A stretch of 64,000 nucleotides of DNA from Thermopolyspora sp040678635 (lineage in GTDB: Bacteria; Actinomycetota; Actinomycetes; Streptosporangiales; Streptosporangiaceae). The notes beneath the pieces were generated by a model. The model saw only the letters and a list, made by a program, of their open reading frames with translations. It did no database searches and was not told the DNA's origin. Position numbers and translations under genes: made by a program. Numbering within the stretch: position 1 is the stretch's first letter; every line of letters starts with the position of its first letter. The stretch is from the NCBI RefSeq assembly GCF_040678635.1, contig NZ_JBFATZ010000009.1, positions 1-64,000 of the forward strand. Direction: 5' to 3'. Positions 25,267 to 34,331 of the stretch are shown piece after piece.

Positions 25267-26780
25267 GCGGCGCCGCCTCGGGCCTCCACGCGCCCGTGAG
25301 CGGCAAGCTCGACATGGTACGGCTCGGGGTCGAAGGTGCCGTTCTCCTCGCGGAAAGCGTGCATGAAGTCCGGCCAGATCACCGTGAGCGCACCGGAGCG
25401 AGGGTCGACGTACCAGTTGTGGCAGCCGCCGTCGGTCCAGACCGTGCCCTCGCTGCGCCGCCTGACGTCGGCGACATAGGCCGACTCCGCCTCCTTGGTG
25501 ACCTCGAGCACTTCCGCGCCGTGGGTGTGCGCGAACTCGAGCGCGCCCATGAAGTAGTTGATCTGCGACTCGATGATGTAGATGGCCGAAAGGTGGCCGC
25601 TGCTGGTGTTGGGGCCGTTCAGGATGAAGAGGTTCGGGAATCCGTGTGTCGTGTTCGACGCATAGGCAATCATGCCCTCGCACCACGAATCGGCGAGCGA
25701 GATCCCGTCGTGTCGGAACACATGGTTCGCGAAAAGCGGCTGGGCGGCCTCGAAGCCGGTCGCGAAGACGATCACGTCCACCTCGAAGGCGTTGCCGGCA
25801 GCGCTGATCGCCTGGCCGCCGTCGATCCGAGCGAGCGCCGACGTCTCCAGGATGACGTGATCCTCCTGCAGAGTTGCGTAGTACTCATCCGAATTGAGCA
25901 GCCGCTTGCAGCCGATCTCGTAGTCCGGAGTCAGCTTGGCCCGAAGCTCGGGGTCAGGAACGCTGCGCTCCAGATGATCGAGGGCCTTCTTCCGTGCGGC
26001 CTCCAGGTATGCCGGCACGCCGCGGCGAGCGGCGAAGTTCGCCTCCGCGAGCCAGAACATCTCCGTGCGAAGCTCACGCAGCGTCTCGGGGCTCCGCGAC
26101 CACAGACGCTTCTCCGCCTCCGTGTAGACGGGGTTCGGCGCGGGGCTGATGTATGGAGGGGTGCGCTGGAAGACCACTACCTGCGACGCGACCTTCGCCA
26201 GTTCGGGAAGCAACTGGATTCCCGATGCGCCGGTGCCGATGAGTGCGATGCGCTTGCCCTCCAGCGGCACATCGTGGTTCCACCGTGCCGAGTGGAAGAA
26301 GTCGCCGGTGAAGGTCTCGATACCGGGGATGTCAGGGAGGCGTTCGTCCGCCAGGTGCCCACAGGCCAGCACGACGAAACGGGCCGAGTATGTCGCGCGA
26401 GGAGTCTCGACGATCCAGCGTTTGGCGACGTCGTCCCACGTCGCGCGCTCGAGGGCCTCGCCGAAGCGCAGGTGCGGATACAGTCCCTCCTCGCGCGCGG
26501 CCGTGACGAGGTACTCCTGAATCTCCCGGCCCGGCGCCCGGACGCGCGACCAGTCCGGGTTCAGCCGAAACGAGAACGAATATATGTGTGAGGGGACGTC
26601 GCAGGCGACCCCCGGGTAGGTGTTGTCGCGCCAGGTGCCGCCGACCTCGTCGGCGCGCTCGATGATCACAAAGTCCCCGATCCCCTTGCGCTTGAGCTGG
26701 ATGCCCGTGCCGATTCCGGCGAACCCGGCGCCCACGATGAGGATCTCGGTGCTGATGGGAGTTGCTGTGGTGTTCGACAT
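25263..26780 (-). CDS. Baeyer-Villiger-type flavin monooxygenase
   Basis: A 505-residue FAD/NADPH monooxygenase. It has two glycine-rich nucleotide motifs (VGAGFAGIG at 16-24 and GTGASG at 182-187) and between them the Baeyer-Villiger fingerprint FTGDFFHSARW at 157-167 (FxGxxxHxxxW). It inserts oxygen next to a carbonyl, making esters or lactones. An esterase-like hydrolase is encoded 28 bases upstream and a SDR and ADH downstream, the classical alcohol-ketone-ester-hydrolysis set. ATG 26780 has GGAGAG upstream. It differs strongly from the second Baeyer-Villiger enzyme at 34620-36455, which has a 70-residue N-terminal extension. Confidence 0.92.
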   Translation of the reverse strand: MSNTTATPISTEILIVGAGFAGIGTGIQLKRKGIGDFVIIERADEVGGTWRDNTYPGVACDVPSHIYSFSFRLNPDWSRVRAPGREIQEYLVTAAREEGLYPHLRFGEALERATWDDVAKRWIVETPRATYSARFVVLACGHLADERLPDIPGIETFTGDFFHSARWNHDVPLEGKRIALIGTGASGIQLLPELAKVASQVVVFQRTPPYISPAPNPVYTEAEKRLWSRSPETLRELRTEMFWLAEANFAARRGVPAYLEAARKKALDHLERSVPDPELRAKLTPDYEIGCKRLLNSDEYYATLQEDHVILETSALARIDGGQAISAAGNAFEVDVIVFATGFEAAQPLFANHVFRHDGISLADSWCEGMIAYASNTTHGFPNLFILNGPNTSSGHLSAIYIIESQINYFMGALEFAHTHGAEVLEVTKEAESAYVADVRRRSEGTVWTDGGCHNWYVDPRSGALTVIWPDFMHAFREENGTFDPEPYHVELAAHGRVEARGGAA

Positions 26781-26808
26781 GGTCGTCTCTCCGATCGAAT
26801 GGGCCGTG

Positions 26809-27666
26809 TCAGGGCTGAGCGGGAGGGATTTTGGTTCCCGCGGCATGCTTGTCGGGGTGCGCGAGGAAGTTGTTGACGACGCTGAGCAACTCGGCGGGTC
26901 GCTCGACGAGCACCGAGTGGCCTGAGGCGATCTCGGTGTAGCGTGCGTCGGGAATCGCGCCGAACAGCGCGAGGCTGTGATGACGCGGGACCATGAGGTC
27001 GTGCGTCCCCGCCACCACGAGCGTCTTCGCCGTGATGTTCCCGATGCGGTCGGAGATGTCGATGTTGCGATTCAGGTCCATCTGCATCGCGCCGAAGGCA
27101 CTGGGCCTTCCGGGGGGAGCGACGGCGTCCATTTCGGCAGGCGACCGCTTGGCGAGGAATGGGACGCCGAAGGCGAACAGCCGGGAGTATGTCTTGAGAG
27201 CCTCGGGATCTCCTGCCTTCCGGAGGAACCGGTAGAGGTCGTTGCGCAGGAGCTGGTGGTGGTCCGTCTTGATCCAGCCGGCGACGAGCACGAGTCGCGT
27301 GACGCGTTCCGCGTGGTGTGCGGCGAAGGACGCGGCGATGACCGATCCGAGGGAGTATCCGAGAAGGGCGATCGGCCCCTCGGGGAGCACCGCGGCCACC
27401 ACCGCGCTCAGTTGCCGCTCGAGGTGGTCGAGTGTGAGTTCGGTCACGCCCGCAGGCTCGGCGAAGTCGAACGAGACGACCTGCTGCCGTGCCGCGATCA
27501 TGGGGAAGAGGAAGCCGAAGTGTCGCTCGGTGGATCCTCCGGTTCCATGGACGAGGACAAGCGGAGGGCGTGTCGGATGAGGTTCGCCCGAGATGAAATA
27601 GCGGACATCCGCGCCATCGATGCTGACCACGCCTTCATCGACGCGTGTTGTCAGGTGCACAGACAT
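26809..27666 (-). CDS. Alpha/beta hydrolase (esterase-like)
   Basis: 285 residues. Alpha/beta hydrolase motifs: oxyanion region LVLVHGTGGS, nucleophile Ser105 in GYSLGS, an acidic residue in AGTHDLMVP and His in ASGHSVLVE. In this context it probably cleaves the ester made by the adjacent Baeyer-Villiger enzyme, although related hydrolases also open ring-cleavage products. ATG 27666 with AAGGAGCG upstream. First gene of the minus-strand unit, divergent from the IclR regulator across a region holding two matching inverted repeats. Confidence 0.85.
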   Translation of the reverse strand: MSVHLTTRVDEGVVSIDGADVRYFISGEPHPTRPPLVLVHGTGGSTERHFGFLFPMIAARQQVVSFDFAEPAGVTELTLDHLERQLSAVVAAVLPEGPIALLGYSLGSVIAASFAAHHAERVTRLVLVAGWIKTDHHQLLRNDLYRFLRKAGDPEALKTYSRLFAFGVPFLAKRSPAEMDAVAPPGRPSAFGAMQMDLNRNIDISDRIGNITAKTLVVAGTHDLMVPRHHSLALFGAIPDARYTEIASGHSVLVERPAELLSVVNNFLAHPDKHAAGTKIPPAQP

Positions 27667-27690
27667 TCGCGCGCTCCTTATGCATGATGC

Positions 27691-27705
27691 GTCCACTCAT
27701 TGGAC
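27691..27705. promoter_or_regulatory. Inverted repeat, candidate IclR operator 1
   Basis: GTCCACTCATTGGAC: arms GTCCA and TGGAC with a five-base centre. It lies 25 bases upstream of the hydrolase start. A nearly identical element (13 of 15 positions) occurs at 27865-27879 in front of the IclR gene. The pair in a divergent promoter region fits an IclR-type regulator controlling both units; this is inference. Confidence 0.6.
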
Positions 27706-27862
27706 AGGGGTCGCAACTTCGAGGTAGCGTCGCGCTGGTCCCGTATTTGCGAACGGCCACCGCGACCTTGTCCTCTAGATCACCATTTGCGCAGTTGCGT
27801 AAACGGTATGTTACCTAGGTAATCAGCATGTGACCATCGGGTGGCGGTCGATGTCAACAAGG

Positions 27863-27881
27863 GCGTCCACTCACCGGACGC
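27863..27881. promoter_or_regulatory. Inverted repeat, candidate IclR operator 2
   Basis: GCGTCCACTCACCGGACGC, arms of six bases, sharing the core of the element at 27691-27705. It sits just upstream of the preferred IclR start (27898), suggesting autoregulation. If the gene began at GTG 27841 the site would be inside the coding region, which argues for the shorter start. Confidence 0.6.
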
Positions 27882-27897
27882 ACATGGGCGTGATGCC

Positions 27898-28689
27898 GTG
27901 ATCTTGGGGGTGGGAGTGTCGGCACATTCGTCGTCAGACTTGACGCGCAAGGTCGTGAGGATTCTGAGCGCGCTGGCGCAGCGAGGCGAGCGGGGCGTAA
28001 GGCCGGTGGACATCGCGCGCGTCACGGGGATCCCGCGGCCGACGGTCTACCGCATTCTGCGCGAGCTCATGGATTCGGATTTCGTCGCCAAGGCGGAGTC
28101 CGGGACGTATGCGCTGGGGCCTGCCGTCTTCGAGCTCGCCCTCAGCGCCCCGACGCCGATCCTCGATATCTCGCGACTCCGGGACGTGGCGCAGTCGCTC
28201 GCCAATCGCTGTGGCGACACCGTGTACGTCGCGGTGCGGCAGTTCGACGGCGTGAACTACATCATTCGGGCCGAGGGCAGCTATCCACTGCAGACCCACG
28301 TCCCGGTAGGAACGAGTCGGGGGTTGGCGAACAGCTTCACCGGCATCGCGCTGCTGTCATCCGTCGACGCGGAGCGGCGCGAGCTCGCGATCGCTCGCCG
28401 TGTCGCGGGACTCGCGGACGATGAGGCCAGCGCCTTGCGAGCCCAGCTCGACGATCTCATCGGCCAGGTGAGGACGCGCGGATACTGCGCCGTACCGGAG
28501 ATCGTGCTGGCCGGAGTGTCAGGAGTCGCCACTCCGATCCGCACTGGAGGCGGGTCTCCCTACGCTGCCGTATCGATATCGGCCGCGAGCGCGCGGATGC
28601 CACCGGAGCGTATCGAGTTACTCGGGCGCCTGCTGCTCGCAACCGAGAGAGAGATGCGGCCGTGCTTCGCCGCGGGCGGGCGGCCGTAG
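27898..28689 (+). CDS. IclR family transcriptional regulator
   Basis: About 263 residues. N-terminal winged helix (VVRILSALAQRGERG, VDIARVTGIPRPTVYRILREL) and C-terminal IclR ligand domain (VPVGTSRGLANSFTGIALLS, GYCAVPEIVLAGVSGVATPI). IclR proteins commonly control aromatic-compound and acetate metabolism genes. It is divergent from the hydrolase/BVMO/SDR/ADH operon and is the likely controller of that unit. The start is uncertain: GTG at 27841, 27898, 27910 or 27916 are all in frame; 27898 is preferred because it leaves operator 2 upstream. Confidence 0.88.
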   Translation: MILGVGVSAHSSSDLTRKVVRILSALAQRGERGVRPVDIARVTGIPRPTVYRILRELMDSDFVAKAESGTYALGPAVFELALSAPTPILDISRLRDVAQSLANRCGDTVYVAVRQFDGVNYIIRAEGSYPLQTHVPVGTSRGLANSFTGIALLSSVDAERRELAIARRVAGLADDEASALRAQLDDLIGQVRTRGYCAVPEIVLAGVSGVATPIRTGGGSPYAAVSISAASARMPPERIELLGRLLLATEREMRPCFAAGGRP

Positions 28690-28820
28690 CCGGGACATGC
28701 GTCGTGTCGACGCGTTGCGCTCCGCGCTGTTCATCTCACGATCGGCGATGACGGCCTTCACCTGACCGACAGGCGGGACGAGGCCCGCCGGCCGAAACGG
28801 TGGCATCGGGGACCTAGGGA

Positions 28821-28837
28821 TGCGACACCGTGTCGGA
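28821..28837. promoter_or_regulatory. 17-bp palindrome, site A of the catabolic regulon
   Basis: TGCGACACCGTGTCGGA, one mismatch from TCCGACACnGTGTCGGA. It lies 136 bases upstream of the ABC permease start. It is one of five copies found in gene-less positions between 28.8 and 48.4 kb. Confidence 0.7.
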
Positions 28838-28972
28838 AAAGGGTGCGGGAAGGTTGAACGGCGGGCGGATACGTGTACCTGCGGCATCTTCATAGCATGA
28901 GCCGCCAAACAAGGCTGTTTACCGTGCGACCTGCGTGGATCGGCAGCCAGGTAGGACCAAGAGGTTGTTGAC

Positions 28973-30745
28973 TTGAGCAGATCCGATTTCGCCGCGGACC
29001 GCGCATCGTCCATCCTGCGCAGGATCACGGGCAGATCGCTATGGAGCGTGTTCGTCATCGCTCTCGGGCTCGTCTTCGTGCTCCCTGTGTCGATGATCGT
29101 GATCGGTGCCTTTCGAGACGGGCTGCCGTCACAGAACATGCCCTTCACGGTCGACGGGCTCGTGCAGGCGTTCACCTCCGAGGCGACGTGGAGCACCTTC
29201 CTCAATTCTCTCATCCTCGTCGTGGTCTGTGGATCGATCTCGACGATCTTGGGCGCATTTTTCGCCTGGATCGCGGCGAATACGAACGTCCCCCTGCGCC
29301 GTTGGCTCACGCCCCTCATGGTGATCAATCTGTTCGTGCCGCCGTTGTTCTACACCTTCGGGTGGATCATGCTGGGCAACGCTCAGAACGGCCTCATCAA
29401 CCAGTTCGCGCGCCTGCTCGGAGTTCAGGGGACGCTGATCGATATCCAGTCGTGGTTTGGCCTGTTCCTCACGATGTCGCTGGGATTCGTGCCGTTCGCC
29501 TATCTGCTGATGCAGGGTGCCTTCCTCAATCGTGACCAGTCGCTCGACGAGGCGGCGAGCATCAGCGGCGCCGGCGCCTTGCGCACCTTCTTCACGGTGA
29601 CCGTGCCTTCCATCGCGCCCGCCGTCACCGGGGCCGCCACGCTCATCATGGTCTTGGTCTTCCAGGCATTCGAAGGTCCTCAGCTGCTCGGACGTCCGGC
29701 CAACATCTACGTCTTCTCGACACAGATCTACCGCTACATCCGCGACGAGACGCCGAGCAAATACACCGCCGCGTTCGCGCTCGCTCTCGTCGTGATCGCT
29801 CTGGTGATCATACTCTTCCTCGCACAGCGTTTGCTGCTGCGCGGCCGCAGCTTCACGACGCTCACGGGCAAGACGTCGCGGCGCGAGCCACACCAGTTCG
29901 GCCCGATCCGATGGGTCTTCACGGCCGTGATCGTCCTCTTCCTCGTCCTGAACCTCCTCCTGCCCCTAGGCGCGGTGGTCCTCGGGTCGCTGCAGCCGAT
30001 CTTCGGCGTCTGGGGTCGCCTCAGCTTCGACAACTACGTGCATGTGCTCAGCGATCCACGGCTCAGCACCAGCCTCTCGCTCACCGCGTGGGTCGCGATC
30101 GGCGGCGGGCTGGTGTCGATGGCCGTCGCCACGCTGACCGCGTACGTGGTGCTCAGGCGTCGCGGATTCCTCAAGCACTACACGTCGTTCGCGGTTTGGA
30201 TCCCCTGGGCGCTCCCCGGCATCGTCCTCGCGCTCGCATACCTCTTCACAGTCCTGACGGTTCCCGGCCTCGGTCAGCTCTACGGCACCTCGACCCTGAT
30301 GACGGCGGTCCTCGTCATCGCGACCATCCCGCTCTGCAGCCGCGTCGCCGAAGGGGCGCTGGTGCAGCTTGCGCCGGAGCTCGAGGAAGCGGGCAAGATG
30401 TCCGGCTCCGGACCTCTGCGCGTCCTCGTCACGATCGTGTTGCGCCTGGTCATCCCGAGTTTTGTCGCCGGCTGGTTCCTCGCCGCTCTGTTCATATCCG
30501 GCAACCTGGCCATCCCCACGCTTCTGGCACCTCCTGGGGTCCAACCGGTGGCGCAAACGGCGTTCCAGCTGTTCCTGCTGGGTGATCTGGCATCGGGAGC
30601 CGCACTATTCATGATCATCCTTACCGCCGCGGTCGTCGTGGTCGCGATCGGTGGCGGGGCGATGGCCCTGGGGCGCCGTCTGGAGCGTCGCCGTGCCGCC
30701 GAGGAGCCCGTGCCAAGTGGCGCAGCGACGAAGAGCGTCGAGTAG
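28973..30745 (+). CDS. ABC transporter permease, double-length
   Basis: 590 residues in two homologous halves. Each half carries about six membrane segments and the binding-protein-dependent permease loop: DEAASISGAGALRTFFTVTVP near 185 and LEEAGKMSGSGPLRVLVTIV near 470. This fused layout is typical of iron(III)/thiamine-type importers (FbpB-like), where one chain replaces two permeases. TTG 28973 has AAGAGG eight bases upstream. First gene of the importer operon, followed by two binding lipoproteins and the ATPase. Substrate unknown; location in a degradation cluster suggests an organic acid or aromatic rather than iron (inference). Confidence 0.88.
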   Translation: MSRSDFAADRASSILRRITGRSLWSVFVIALGLVFVLPVSMIVIGAFRDGLPSQNMPFTVDGLVQAFTSEATWSTFLNSLILVVVCGSISTILGAFFAWIAANTNVPLRRWLTPLMVINLFVPPLFYTFGWIMLGNAQNGLINQFARLLGVQGTLIDIQSWFGLFLTMSLGFVPFAYLLMQGAFLNRDQSLDEAASISGAGALRTFFTVTVPSIAPAVTGAATLIMVLVFQAFEGPQLLGRPANIYVFSTQIYRYIRDETPSKYTAAFALALVVIALVIILFLAQRLLLRGRSFTTLTGKTSRREPHQFGPIRWVFTAVIVLFLVLNLLLPLGAVVLGSLQPIFGVWGRLSFDNYVHVLSDPRLSTSLSLTAWVAIGGGLVSMAVATLTAYVVLRRRGFLKHYTSFAVWIPWALPGIVLALAYLFTVLTVPGLGQLYGTSTLMTAVLVIATIPLCSRVAEGALVQLAPELEEAGKMSGSGPLRVLVTIVLRLVIPSFVAGWFLAALFISGNLAIPTLLAPPGVQPVAQTAFQLFLLGDLASGAALFMIILTAAVVVVAIGGGAMALGRRLERRRAAEEPVPSGAATKSVE

Positions 30746-30776
30746 TACCCCGCCCCACCAAGCGAGAGGAACAACA

Positions 30777-31892
30777 ATGTTCACAGCACCCACCCGAACC
30801 CGCATAGGTGCGGGGCTGACCGGGCTGGCCGTTGCGGCGATGCTCGCCCTGAGCGGTTGCGCCTCGTCCGCCCCTGCCAACAGCGGCAAGCCCATCCAGT
30901 TGGCCGGAGCCAGCGCGGAGGTCAACACCTATATCAACGAGCTCTATCAGAAGGCCCTTGACTCCGGGAAGACGTCCATCGTCCTGTACGGCCCCGCGGT
31001 CAGCACCGACGCCGCGTTGTACGAGGCCTTCAGCAAGCGCTTCCCAGGCATCACCTTCGTGCCGCAGGATTCCCCCGACTCGCAGACCTTCACCAAGCTG
31101 CAGGTCGAGGCCGAGAGCGGCTCACGAGCGGCCGACCTGTTCGCCGGTGGTTCGTCGAGCATTGTCCAGTTCGTCCGTGAGAATCCGAACATCTGCAAGG
31201 TCCCGGATATCCGCACGGCAAGTGATGGACTCATCACATACTCCGACAAAACAGCGCTGCTGTATTACAAGCTCACCTCGTTCGTGTTCGTCTACAACAC
31301 CAACCTGGTGTCGGAGGATGAAGCGCCGAAGTCGTGGAACGACCTCCTCGACCCGAAGTGGAAGGGCAAGCTGGAGATGGGCGACCCGACCGTTCCGAGC
31401 GGCGCCCGCCACATCCTCACTCAGCTACTCGTTCCGGAGTCGGCGGACAAGTGGGGCGAGGCCTATGTCGAGAAGCTCGCCACACAGGACGTCAACATCG
31501 CGGAGAGCGAACCGACGATCCCTGCCGACATCGCCTCCGGCCGCTTCCCCGTGGGCATCTTCGTGTACAGCGGGTTCTATGCCGCGCAGAAGGCGAAGGG
31601 CGCCCCGATCAAGGCGGTCTTCCCGCTCGAGGGCGGCGGGACCTATTTCGGCAATTCGGGCATCTGCACCATCACCGACTCGCCAAACGCCGATGCCGCG
31701 ACGCTCTTCCTGAACTGGCTCTTCAGCAAGGAAGGGCAGGCCGCGCTCATCGCCGACCCCAACTCGTACTCGCATCTGATCAAGTACACGGGTGATCTGC
31801 CGCTGCCCCGCGAATTCGATCCCCTCCCGGACGGTGCCGACCCCGACGCGATCAAGAAGTACGGGCCGGTCATCGACCGCATCTTCCGATAA
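30777..31892 (+). CDS. ABC transporter substrate-binding lipoprotein 1
   Basis: 371 residues. The N-terminal lipoprotein signal peptide ends in the lipobox LSGC (AAMLALSGCAS near residue 28), so the mature protein is anchored outside the membrane. The remainder is an FbpA/putrescine-type periplasmic-binding fold (YGPAVSTDAALYEAFSKRF, LGRSADLFAGGSS-like region, WNDLLDPKWKGKLEMGDP). The next gene encodes a paralogue of the same architecture. GAGAGGA precedes ATG 30777. Confidence 0.88.
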   Translation: MFTAPTRTRIGAGLTGLAVAAMLALSGCASSAPANSGKPIQLAGASAEVNTYINELYQKALDSGKTSIVLYGPAVSTDAALYEAFSKRFPGITFVPQDSPDSQTFTKLQVEAESGSRAADLFAGGSSSIVQFVRENPNICKVPDIRTASDGLITYSDKTALLYYKLTSFVFVYNTNLVSEDEAPKSWNDLLDPKWKGKLEMGDPTVPSGARHILTQLLVPESADKWGEAYVEKLATQDVNIAESEPTIPADIASGRFPVGIFVYSGFYAAQKAKGAPIKAVFPLEGGGTYFGNSGICTITDSPNADAATLFLNWLFSKEGQAALIADPNSYSHLIKYTGDLPLPREFDPLPDGADPDAIKKYGPVIDRIFR

Positions 31893-31930
31893 CCCCCTTG
31901 TGCAGGGCACCATTCAGAGAGGAAGCCGGG

Positions 31931-33040
31931 ATGCGACCTGACATTCGGCTGGCTACCGCCGTGATCGCGCTCGCGTCTGCCTTCGCGCTCGCGGGCTGCG
32001 CCGGCACCGGGCCGACCACAAGCGGCGCGCCCATCGAGGTGCCCGGCGCGTCGCGGGAGGGCAACGCCTTCATGAACGATCTGTACCGGCGCGCGACCGA
32101 CTCGGGCGCGACACAGGTCGTGGTCTACGGAGCGTCGCAGAGCACATCGGCCGGCATGTTCGCGAAGTTCTCCGAGCGGTTCCCTGGCATCACCATCGTC
32201 CCGCAGGACGCAGCGGACTCGCAGACGCTCACCAAGCTGCAAATCGAGGCGGAGAGCGGCAACCGCCTGGCGGATCTGTACGCCGGCGGCATCAGCTCCG
32301 TGACGCGGGTCGCCGAGGTCCCGAATGTCTGCGCCAAGGCGGACGTGCGTACGGCACCGGCGGACTTCGAACTGCCGTACTCCAGCGGCGGTCGCGTCTT
32401 GGCGTACAACATGCGCTTCTTCGGTTTCGTCTACAACACCAAGCTCGTGGCGGAGAACGAGGTGCCGCGTACGTGGGCGGACCTGCTGGATCCCAGGTGG
32501 AAGGGAAAGCTCGTGATGGGCGATCCCACGGTGACCGGAGGCCTGCGCTACCTGCTTACCGGCCTCCTGGTCCCGGAATCCGCGGATAAATGGGGTGAGG
32601 AGTACCTTAAGAAGCTCGCGGCGCAGGAGCCGAACATCTCTCAGAACGAGCCGACGGTGCCGGCGGACGTGGCGTCCGGACGCTTTCCCGTGGGGGTCGG
32701 AGTCTACAGCGGCTACTACGAGGCGCAGAAGGCCAAGGGAGCGCCGATCGGCATCGTGTTCCCCCTCAAGGACGGAGGCAACTTCCTCAGCCGTTCGGGG
32801 CTGTGCGTCATCAAGGACGCTCCCCACGCCGACGCGGCGCTCCTCTACGTGAACTGGCTGTTCTCGCCTGAGGGCCAGCGGGTGCTGGCGGAGGTGGACA
32901 ACGGCTACGGTCTGGTGCCGGGTTCGCCCGGGCCGTCGGGTGCGCCGCCGCTCGATGAGCTGGAGAAGCTGCCTCCCACGAACACCGATCCCGAATACAA
33001 CGCGCCGTACTTCGCCATCATCGACCGACTGTTCCAGTAG
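31931..33040 (+). CDS. ABC transporter substrate-binding lipoprotein 2
   Basis: 369 residues, clearly paralogous to the preceding gene. Shared marks include WADLLDPRWKGKLVMGDPT, EKWGEEYLKKL-like helix and VASGRFPVGVGVYSGYYEAQ. Lipobox is LAGC (ASAFALAGCAG near residue 22). Two binding proteins for one permease suggest two related ligands or a divided uptake range. ATG 31931 follows GAGAGGAAG. The duplication is old: many positions differ. Confidence 0.88.
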   Translation: MRPDIRLATAVIALASAFALAGCAGTGPTTSGAPIEVPGASREGNAFMNDLYRRATDSGATQVVVYGASQSTSAGMFAKFSERFPGITIVPQDAADSQTLTKLQIEAESGNRLADLYAGGISSVTRVAEVPNVCAKADVRTAPADFELPYSSGGRVLAYNMRFFGFVYNTKLVAENEVPRTWADLLDPRWKGKLVMGDPTVTGGLRYLLTGLLVPESADKWGEEYLKKLAAQEPNISQNEPTVPADVASGRFPVGVGVYSGYYEAQKAKGAPIGIVFPLKDGGNFLSRSGLCVIKDAPHADAALLYVNWLFSPEGQRVLAEVDNGYGLVPGSPGPSGAPPLDELEKLPPTNTDPEYNAPYFAIIDRLFQ

Positions 33041-33065
33041 CGCCGCACACGAAAGAGCTCTGCAG

Positions 33066-34235
33066 ATGACCGACGTTCTCGTCTCCGGCCTCACGAAGTA
33101 CTACGGCACCAAGCCGGCTCTTCGTAGCCTTGACCTCTCGATCGGATCGGGTGAGTTCGTGACTCTTCTCGGGCCTAGCGGGTGCGGCAAGACCACGACG
33201 CTGCGATGCCTCGCCGGCCTGGAACGACCCACCGCGGGCAAGATCACGCTGGGTGGGCGGGTCGTCGTCGACACTGACCGCTCCCTGTTCGTTCCGCCCG
33301 ACAAGCGCCATGTCGGCATGGTGTTCCAGAGCTACGCACTCTGGCCGCACATGAACGTCGCGGAGAACATCGCCTACCCCCTCAAGGTGGCGCGGGTGCC
33401 ACGGCCCGAACGCGTTTCGCGCGTTCGTGAGTTGCTCGAAGCGGTCGGCCTGACCGCATTCGAGCGACGCCAGGTCACCGCGCTCTCGGGCGGCCAGCAG
33501 CAGCGCGTCTCTCTCGCGCGAGCGCTCGCGGCTCGACCCGGAATCGTCTTCTACGACGAGCCGCTGTCCAACCTGGACACGAAGCTGCGCTATCAGATGG
33601 GGCAGCAGGTGCGTTCGCTGCACAATCAGTTCGAGACCACTTCGGTGTACGTCACGCACGACCAGGAGGAGGCGATCACGCTCTCCGATCGGATCATCGT
33701 GATGAACCATGGGTTGATCGAACAGGAGGGAACGCCGGAGGAGATCTACGATCGGCCACGTTCGGCCTATGTCGCCGACTTCATGGGATTCCAGAACATC
33801 GTGCGCGGCACAGTGATCGAACGCGGCGATGAGCGCGTGGGTGTGCGACTGCTCGACAGCGAGATCGTCCTCGGCGCCTATGCCGATGCGGACCTCTCCT
33901 TGCCCTTGGGCGCCGAGGTGACAGTGGCGTTCCGCGCGGAACACGTTCGCCTGGCTCCCGCGGGCTCGGTCGCCATCGGCCGTGTTCGCGGCACGATCAA
34001 GAGGACTACGTTTGTGGGCAGTGGCTACAACCTCCTGGTCGACGCACGCGGCACGACCATGCGTATTCGCATCGCGCGCAGCGAACTCGACAGCCACGAC
34101 CTGTCCACCCCGGCGCCGGGGGAAGAGATCTCCTTCGACGTCAATCCCCGGCGAGCCCTCATCGTGGCGGATGAGGCGGGCATGAGCAGGCCCCACGCGA
34201 CGCAAGCAGTCCGCCTACCCGCACCCATCCGCTAG
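33066..34235 (+). CDS. ABC transporter ATP-binding protein
   Basis: 389 residues. Walker A LGPSGCGKTTTLR near 36-48, Q-loop VFQSYALWPHM, signature LSGGQQQRVSLARALA, Walker B IVFYDEPLSNLD and H-loop YVTHDQEEA. The C-terminal 130 residues are a TOBE regulatory domain (FRAEHVRLAP, FVGSGYNLLVDA). It energises the permease at 28973-30745. Last gene of the importer operon, followed by a region with two copies of the 17-bp palindrome. Confidence 0.92.
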   Translation: MTDVLVSGLTKYYGTKPALRSLDLSIGSGEFVTLLGPSGCGKTTTLRCLAGLERPTAGKITLGGRVVVDTDRSLFVPPDKRHVGMVFQSYALWPHMNVAENIAYPLKVARVPRPERVSRVRELLEAVGLTAFERRQVTALSGGQQQRVSLARALAARPGIVFYDEPLSNLDTKLRYQMGQQVRSLHNQFETTSVYVTHDQEEAITLSDRIIVMNHGLIEQEGTPEEIYDRPRSAYVADFMGFQNIVRGTVIERGDERVGVRLLDSEIVLGAYADADLSLPLGAEVTVAFRAEHVRLAPAGSVAIGRVRGTIKRTTFVGSGYNLLVDARGTTMRIRIARSELDSHDLSTPAPGEEISFDVNPRRALIVADEAGMSRPHATQAVRLPAPIR

Positions 34236-34246
34236 CACCCTCGCGA

Positions 34247-34263
34247 TACGACGCCGTGTCGGG
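34247..34263. promoter_or_regulatory. 17-bp palindrome, site B (degenerate)
   Basis: TACGACGCCGTGTCGGG, three mismatches from TCCGACACnGTGTCGGA; the right arm is the better half. It lies 68 bases before site C, so the two could act together. Confidence 0.45.
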
Positions 34264-34314
34264 GACACCGCGGGCACGAGCGTCGGCGATGCGTGAGCGC
34301 GGCGGGCGCTGCTT

Positions 34315-34331
34315 TCCGACACCGTGCAGGA
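34315..34331. promoter_or_regulatory. 17-bp palindrome, site C
   Basis: TCCGACACCGTGCAGGA, two mismatches from TCCGACACnGTGTCGGA, with a perfect left arm. It is upstream of the second Baeyer-Villiger gene. Confidence 0.6.

Noticed and set aside
23317..26591. Two long plus-strand frames opposite the ADH, SDR and BVMO genes
   Set aside because: They are shadows of well-supported minus-strand genes with clear catalytic motifs and ribosome sites.
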